A DNA stretch of 64,000 nt from Ehretia macrophylla (lineage: Eukaryota; Streptophyta; Magnoliopsida; Boraginales; Ehretiaceae). The translations under genes and the position numbers were made by a program. Shown piece by piece: positions 59,798-64,000 of the stretch. The notes beneath the pieces are model-generated. The model was given only the letters and a program-made list of their open reading frames with translations, ran no database searches and was not told the origin of the DNA. Location: the NCBI GenBank assembly GCA_037974665.1, contig CM075764.1, positions 88,778,825 through 88,842,824 of the forward strand. Reading direction: 5' to 3'. Each line of letters opens with the position of its first letter. Position 1 is the stretch's first letter.

Positions 59798-59809
59798 GCT
59801 CTGATACCA
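59798..59809 (-). other. tRNA-Met-type primer-binding site
   Basis: The complement of gctctgatacca, 4 bases from the LTR, is TGGTATCAGAGC. This fixes the orientation of the element as minus strand. Confidence 0.9.
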
Positions 59810-59813
59810 AAAA

Positions 59814-61534
59814 TGTGACGCCTCGATTCCTCGCGAAACCAGGAACTGCTAAAATGACCCGATCCAAACCCGAGGCACGAATATGAGGGAAAACATACAA
59901 AGTTTAACCTGTACTTAGGTCAACCAACACTTGCTTAAACCACTCACCATCCAAGCATTCACAATAATAAAAGCATAGTGGGTTCGACATTACATCAACT
60001 TTTTAACATTACAACCCAACATAACGCATTACAAAGTATGACTAACAAGATCATTACATACATCTCTACATTGATTCTTATACTCGTTACATTCTCTTGA
60101 CTAAAATCATAAACTAACACATAAGTCATAGTTATACTTCTCTTGCACTTAGCCAAGTCCTCGTGTTCACCTGTAGTATGCAAAAATGAGGATGAGCTAA
60201 ACATGCTCAGTGAGGAACAACTCGGTAGTTTTGGAAACCTTATCTTGAAACTCTTTCGCACGTTGGATAACATATCATATAGAAAATCAAGTATTTCACT
60301 CTTTCATAGACACTTTGAGAACTCAAGTTAACTTACACATTGTGAAACACTAGCTTACACGAAGATACACGTACGCATTCATTTACGAGATATATTGCTT
60401 TAACACATAAGGGAAGAGAATACAATACCCCTTGTTGTTGCACGAAGCCTCGCTATCACGAACAAGTAACATGAAACACCTAAATACTAACGCATCCATC
60501 CTTGTCACTCCCACTTGTGCACTCCGAAAGTACACGGTGCTACGACCCAAACTCGAAAAGATATACGCGGATCATACGAGAAGGGAATTGCGTATGGTAG
60601 TCAAGTTAATACCGGCTAGACCTTATATTGCCTCAGTATTCCAAGACGCTACCATTGCTGAAGGTTTGCAACCCTTCGCATCGCTTACACACATGCATGC
60701 ACATATAACACATAGTTTGCATTCGCATTCATATTGCAACACATCTCCTTTAATCACGTTTCACGTACTTATGACACAAGAAGGTTGTCACGCATTCACG
60801 TTAATCATTTAACATTGCATTAAATAAGTAACCATGTAAAGATAGGTGCACAACAGATTTAGGCATAAAGTGACCACTATAAACACATAGCTACGCAATA
60901 GTCCAAATTAATCAATTCATCTACCTATCTTCCCGACCTCCAAATGATCTAATTTTCATATATAATTAAAGTTCATCAAAAGTAGATAACTCTAGAATCA
61001 AAAAAAACTCAATTCGGAGTTAAAATGAATGAGATATGGCCTCCGGAAAAGTATTGTGCAAAGCTAAAAAACCAAGCCGAAGCCTTGCCAGTGGACGAGA
61101 GGAAAGCTCAAATAGACTAAAATGTAAGAAAACACTATTTATCCTCCTTCTCTCTTCACACACAGGAACTAGGGCTTCTCTTTGCAATTTTGCTAAATTG
61201 TTTGCTATTTATAATGTTGGCTAAGTGGTCAAATAATGGTCAAACAACCTAGGTGAAAAATGACTAAATTGCCTAGCTATTTTCATCATATTACCATTTT
61301 ACCCTTAATAAATATCCTAAATTGCTAATTACCAGAAACTCTTGATATTTTGCTCATATTACCCTTCTACCCTTTCTAGAAGATTGGCCAATATGAAAAG
61401 ACTATTTTACCCTTCTAGCAATTTATAGGCGAAATGTACTCAAAATCATGCAGAATATAAGTTTGAATACACAGATAAGTTCAAGCAAATGAAATGAGCA
61501 ATTTAAATATGTTTGATGCATCTTAGGCCTCACA
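59814..61534 (-). repeat. 5' LTR (element orientation), 1721 bp
   Basis: TGTGACGCCTCGATTCC...AGGCCTCACA. It aligns with the other LTR throughout, except for a deletion at about 61102. Scattered substitutions show the insertion is not very recent. Confidence 0.9.
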
Positions 61535-63094
61535 ACCTACAACGTAATAAACTTCACTTGAGATGCTAGTTTTCCAAATAAAAATAAACTTAGTCCGTAT
61601 TTTATTAGCGTGCGTATTTTAATAGAGAAATCTCCTACGAAGTCATTAGTCGTTTAAATCGAAGTTATCATGTCCTCACTTAACATTGCGTTAATATTAA
61701 TAAACGTTCAATCTAGGGGTCCAAAAACTCTCATATTGTGTCTAAACTTCATAAACATGAAAAATATAAAGATATAAACCCGCTTTTATACGTTGTTCCT
61801 ACCTATTAATAAGTTAGAATTCATATTATTAGGGGTCCGTAGCCCATCCGTGGAAATTGGCTACGGATGGGCTACGGATTTCATTTTTCCATAGCCAATT
61901 ACCACGGATGGGCTACGGACTTTAAGATAAAAATGAGATTTATTGGTTTTAATTTGAATTACGGAATTTTGATTGCACCTACAACGTAGTAAACTTCACT
62001 TGAGATGCTAGATTTCCAAATAAAAATAAACTTGGTCCGTATTTTATTAGCATGCGTATTTTAATAGAGAAATCTCCTACAAAGTCATTAGCCGTTTAAA
62101 TCGAAGTTATCATGTCCTCACTTAACATTGCGTTAATGTTAATACACGTTCAATCTAGGGGTCCAAAAACTCTCACATTGTGTCTAAACTTCATAAACAT
62201 GAAAAATATAAAGATATAAATACGCTTTAATACGTTGTTCATACCTATTAACAAGTTAGAATTCATACTATTAAGGGTTCGTAGCCCATCCGTGGCAATT
62301 GGCTACGGATTGGCTACGAATTTCATTTTTCCGTAGCCCATCCGTGGCAATTGGCTACGGATGGGCTACGGACTTTCAGAAAAAAAATGAGAATTTTCGG
62401 TTTTAATTTAAATTATAGAATTTTGATTACACCTACAACGTAGTAACTTAACTTGAGTTGCAAAATTTTTAAGTAAAAATAAATTTGGTCTGTATTTCAT
62501 TAACGTGCGTACTTTTATAGAGAAATCAATTACCGTTTAAATTGAACTTATCATATTTTCACTTAACATTGCGTTAATGTTAATAAACGTTCAGTTTAGG
62601 AGTCAAAAAACTTTCACATTGTGTCTAAACTTCATAAACGAGAAAAATATGAAGATATTAACATGTTTTAATACGTTGTTCCTACCTATTAACAAGTTAT
62701 AATATATATTATTAGTTGTCCGTAACCCAGCAGTAGTCAATTGGCTACTGCTGGCCTACGGACTAGAATGCTTCTGTAGCCCAGCAGTAGCCAATTAGGC
62801 TACGGAATTCAACAAAAAATTGAGGTTTATCATTTTTAATTTTGAATTATGGAATTTTTATTGCACTTACAACGTAGTAACTTCACTTGAATTGCAAATT
62901 TTTCAATTAAAAATAAACTTGGCCCGTATTTTATTAACATGCGTACTTTATAGAGAAATCAATTGGCTAATACAAACTTAAGTTAAATTAAACTAAACCC
63001 ATCATATATATAATAAAGTACATATAAACTTTTTTAAAAAAATAACTAAATTAAATATGCCTATGAATATTGGAAAAACATAAATTTGGGATTT

Positions 63095-63300
63095 TTAGAA
63101 AGGAGAAATTTTTTTTAAAAAAAATTTAAAATTAAAAAAAAAAACTTGGCCAGCCAGAGGGCCTACCGGAGGGCCCGCCAGCCGGCAGGTGTGGCCAGAG
63201 TGCCTGTCGGTGTGGCCGAAAGGCTTACCGGAGGGCCCGCTAGATGGCCTACCAGCCTTCTGGCGAAACATTTTTTTTTTTGAATTTTTTTTATGGCTAC
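63095..63300. repeat. GC-rich island with repeated gggcc/ccgga motifs
   Basis: A short GC-rich block with repeats such as ttaccggagggcccgc and ctaccggagggcccgcc lies between A-rich and T-rich runs (aaaaaaaaaaacttgg on one side, cattttttttttt on the other). The flanking runs can pair with each other, so a large hairpin is possible. Confidence 0.7.
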
Positions 63301-63349
63301 GCAAACCCGTAGCCATTCCGTCACCCGCGTTTTTGTTTTCTAGATACAA

Positions 63350-63600
63350 CTACGAAATGTTTTTTAAGTTTTTTCATTTCCCTCTACTTTTTTTCCCTCT
63401 CTTTTCTCTCTCTACGAAATTTTCTTTATCTTCTCTCTAAGGCACTACCATCAACCACCATGGCTACCATCACCACTACCAAATGCAAAATCACCACCAC
63501 TAACCACCAACCATCACCATGGGCGCCACTAACACTACCAACATCACCAAGGGCACCATCACCATAACCACCATCTCCTTTTCTCTTTTCTATAGGTAAA
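63350..63600 (+). other. Pyrimidine-rich leader and ACC-repeat stretch
   Basis: A CT-rich stretch (63375-63440) is followed by atggctaccatcaccactac and many further accatcacc repeats to 63570, then a possible splice donor (ataggtaaat, 63594). One frame from the ATG at 63461 gives a Thr/Pro-rich peptide. It could be the first exon of the CACTA element's gene, or simple repeat; the sequence after 63600 shows no coding signal. Confidence 0.35.
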
Positions 63601-64000
63601 TAGTTTAAGGTTTATATTTCCCCTCTTTTTTGTCTACTATACACATATGTATATATATGCGTGTGTGTATATATATATGTATGTGTGTGTGAATTTTAGA
63701 TTTTTATTTGTTCAATCTATAGTTTTTGTACTTAATTTTATGTTTATTTCTAATTTTATTTAGTGATATTTGACATAAATATTTGATATTATATTTGGCA
63801 TAAATATTGTGTGAATTAAAAATGTTGTATTGTAGTCATATTTGGTTGTGCAATATGAAATGTTATTTGGTAGTACAATATACTACTTAAATATTTTGGG
63901 CCTTTAGTGTTAAATTGGGCTATGAATTCACATGCTAGGTTATTTATTATGAAGTAAATGTGAAGTACATGTGTAGAATGTTGTTAAAAGTTAGAGACTT

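Larger units (their letters stand above)
55137..61534 (-). mobile_element. Nested LTR retrotransposon, minus strand, no pol
   Basis: Two LTRs (55137-57319 and 59814-61534) flank 2494 bases of internal DNA. The primer site is on the minus strand next to 59814, and a purine tract (complement of ttctcccatcctt, 57320-57332) adjoins the other LTR, so the element reads right to left. It is bounded by the 5-bp repeat accta (55132-55136 and 61535-61539). The internal region holds a broken gag and non-coding repeats only, so it depended on other elements for reverse transcriptase and integrase. Confidence 0.92.
53623..62815. repeat. ~450-bp palindrome-bearing tandem array (split by a nested element)
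   Basis: Units start at about 53623, 54070, 54524, 54979, 61836, 62278 and 62718; spacing is 440-459 bases once 55137-61539 is removed. Each has a block of inverted ccgtagcccatccgt / ggctacggatgggc motifs of about 100 bases. A conserved spacer follows (gataaaaatgaggttta, cgtagtaaacttcacttgag, ttagcgtgcgtattttaata, gttgttcctacctattaaca). The last units are more diverged. This is far more regular than ordinary CACTA subterminal repeats. Confidence 0.9.
53241..64000 (+). mobile_element. CACTA transposon, left part (continues beyond window)
   Basis: It begins CACTACAAGAAAACAATGC, the classic CACTA terminus, and is followed by dense inverted subterminal motifs (ggctacggatgggctacgg and its complement). 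The 3 bases before it (gat, 53238-53240) are the likely target site. The paralogous empty site is at 17323-17326 in segment 1. No right terminus is visible up to 64000. The element contains a ~450-bp tandem array and a nested LTR retrotransposon, and near the window end a CT-rich leader that could precede its genes. Confidence 0.85.

Noticed and set aside
53241..64000. CRISPR-like or bacterial repeat array
   Set aside because: The array repeats are whole 450-bp units without spacers, lie inside a plant CACTA element, and are palindromic. Nothing bacterial is present.

Overview
This window looks like nuclear DNA of a flowering plant, probably a eudicot. It is AT-rich and repeat-dominated. The one gene of ordinary cellular function is a five-exon plant aldo/keto reductase (AKR), present twice. 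Almost everything else is transposon sequence of plant families: CACTA, Ty1/copia, FAR1-type MULE, Ty3/gypsy Tat lineage, other LTR elements, MITEs and SINE-like tRNA-derived repeats. All identities come from reading motifs by eye; no search was run.

Layout. 1-6143: transposon block A (CACTA coding remnant, 5'-truncated copia on the minus strand, start of a FAR1-like MULE transposase). 6144-7424: unique AT-rich stretch with a CACTA-like terminus. 7425-17325: AKR segment 1 (LTR fragment, MITEs, intact AKR gene). 17326-18149: spacer. 18150-24343: block B, a close copy of block A. 24344-27305: rest of the MULE pseudogene and a GRF-zinc-finger/transmembrane ORF. 28031-29941: a spliced minus-strand pseudogene with a plant-specific domain of the Ulp1/MULE-associated kind. 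About 31730-38494: a decayed Tat-lineage gypsy element with an antisense ORF. 38495-42916: the 5' part of a minus-strand LTR element with a 4-kb LTR. 43317-53240: AKR segment 2, whose gene is damaged. 53241-64000: left part of a large CACTA element with a ~450-bp palindromic tandem array, split by a nested LTR retrotransposon (55137-61534).

The order block A - AKR1 - block B - AKR2 is best read as one tandem duplication of a unit of roughly 18 kb or more. Unit 1 later lost the rest of the MULE region, or unit 2 gained sequence there. AKR1 has a complete 349-codon frame and the AKR catalytic tetrad. AKR2 has lost its exon 5 splice acceptor and carries an 88-bp coding duplication. Inactivating lesions shared by both transposon blocks show that those elements were dead before the duplication.

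The most unusual structures are: the palindromic array in the CACTA element, whose last unit has matching changes in both hairpin arms; the MULE transposase / GRF ORF / opposed Ulp1-type gene cluster; the antisense ORF in the Tat element; and the clean insertion signatures (3-bp CACTA site with an empty paralogous site, 5-bp LTR target duplication, 9-bp MITE target duplication).
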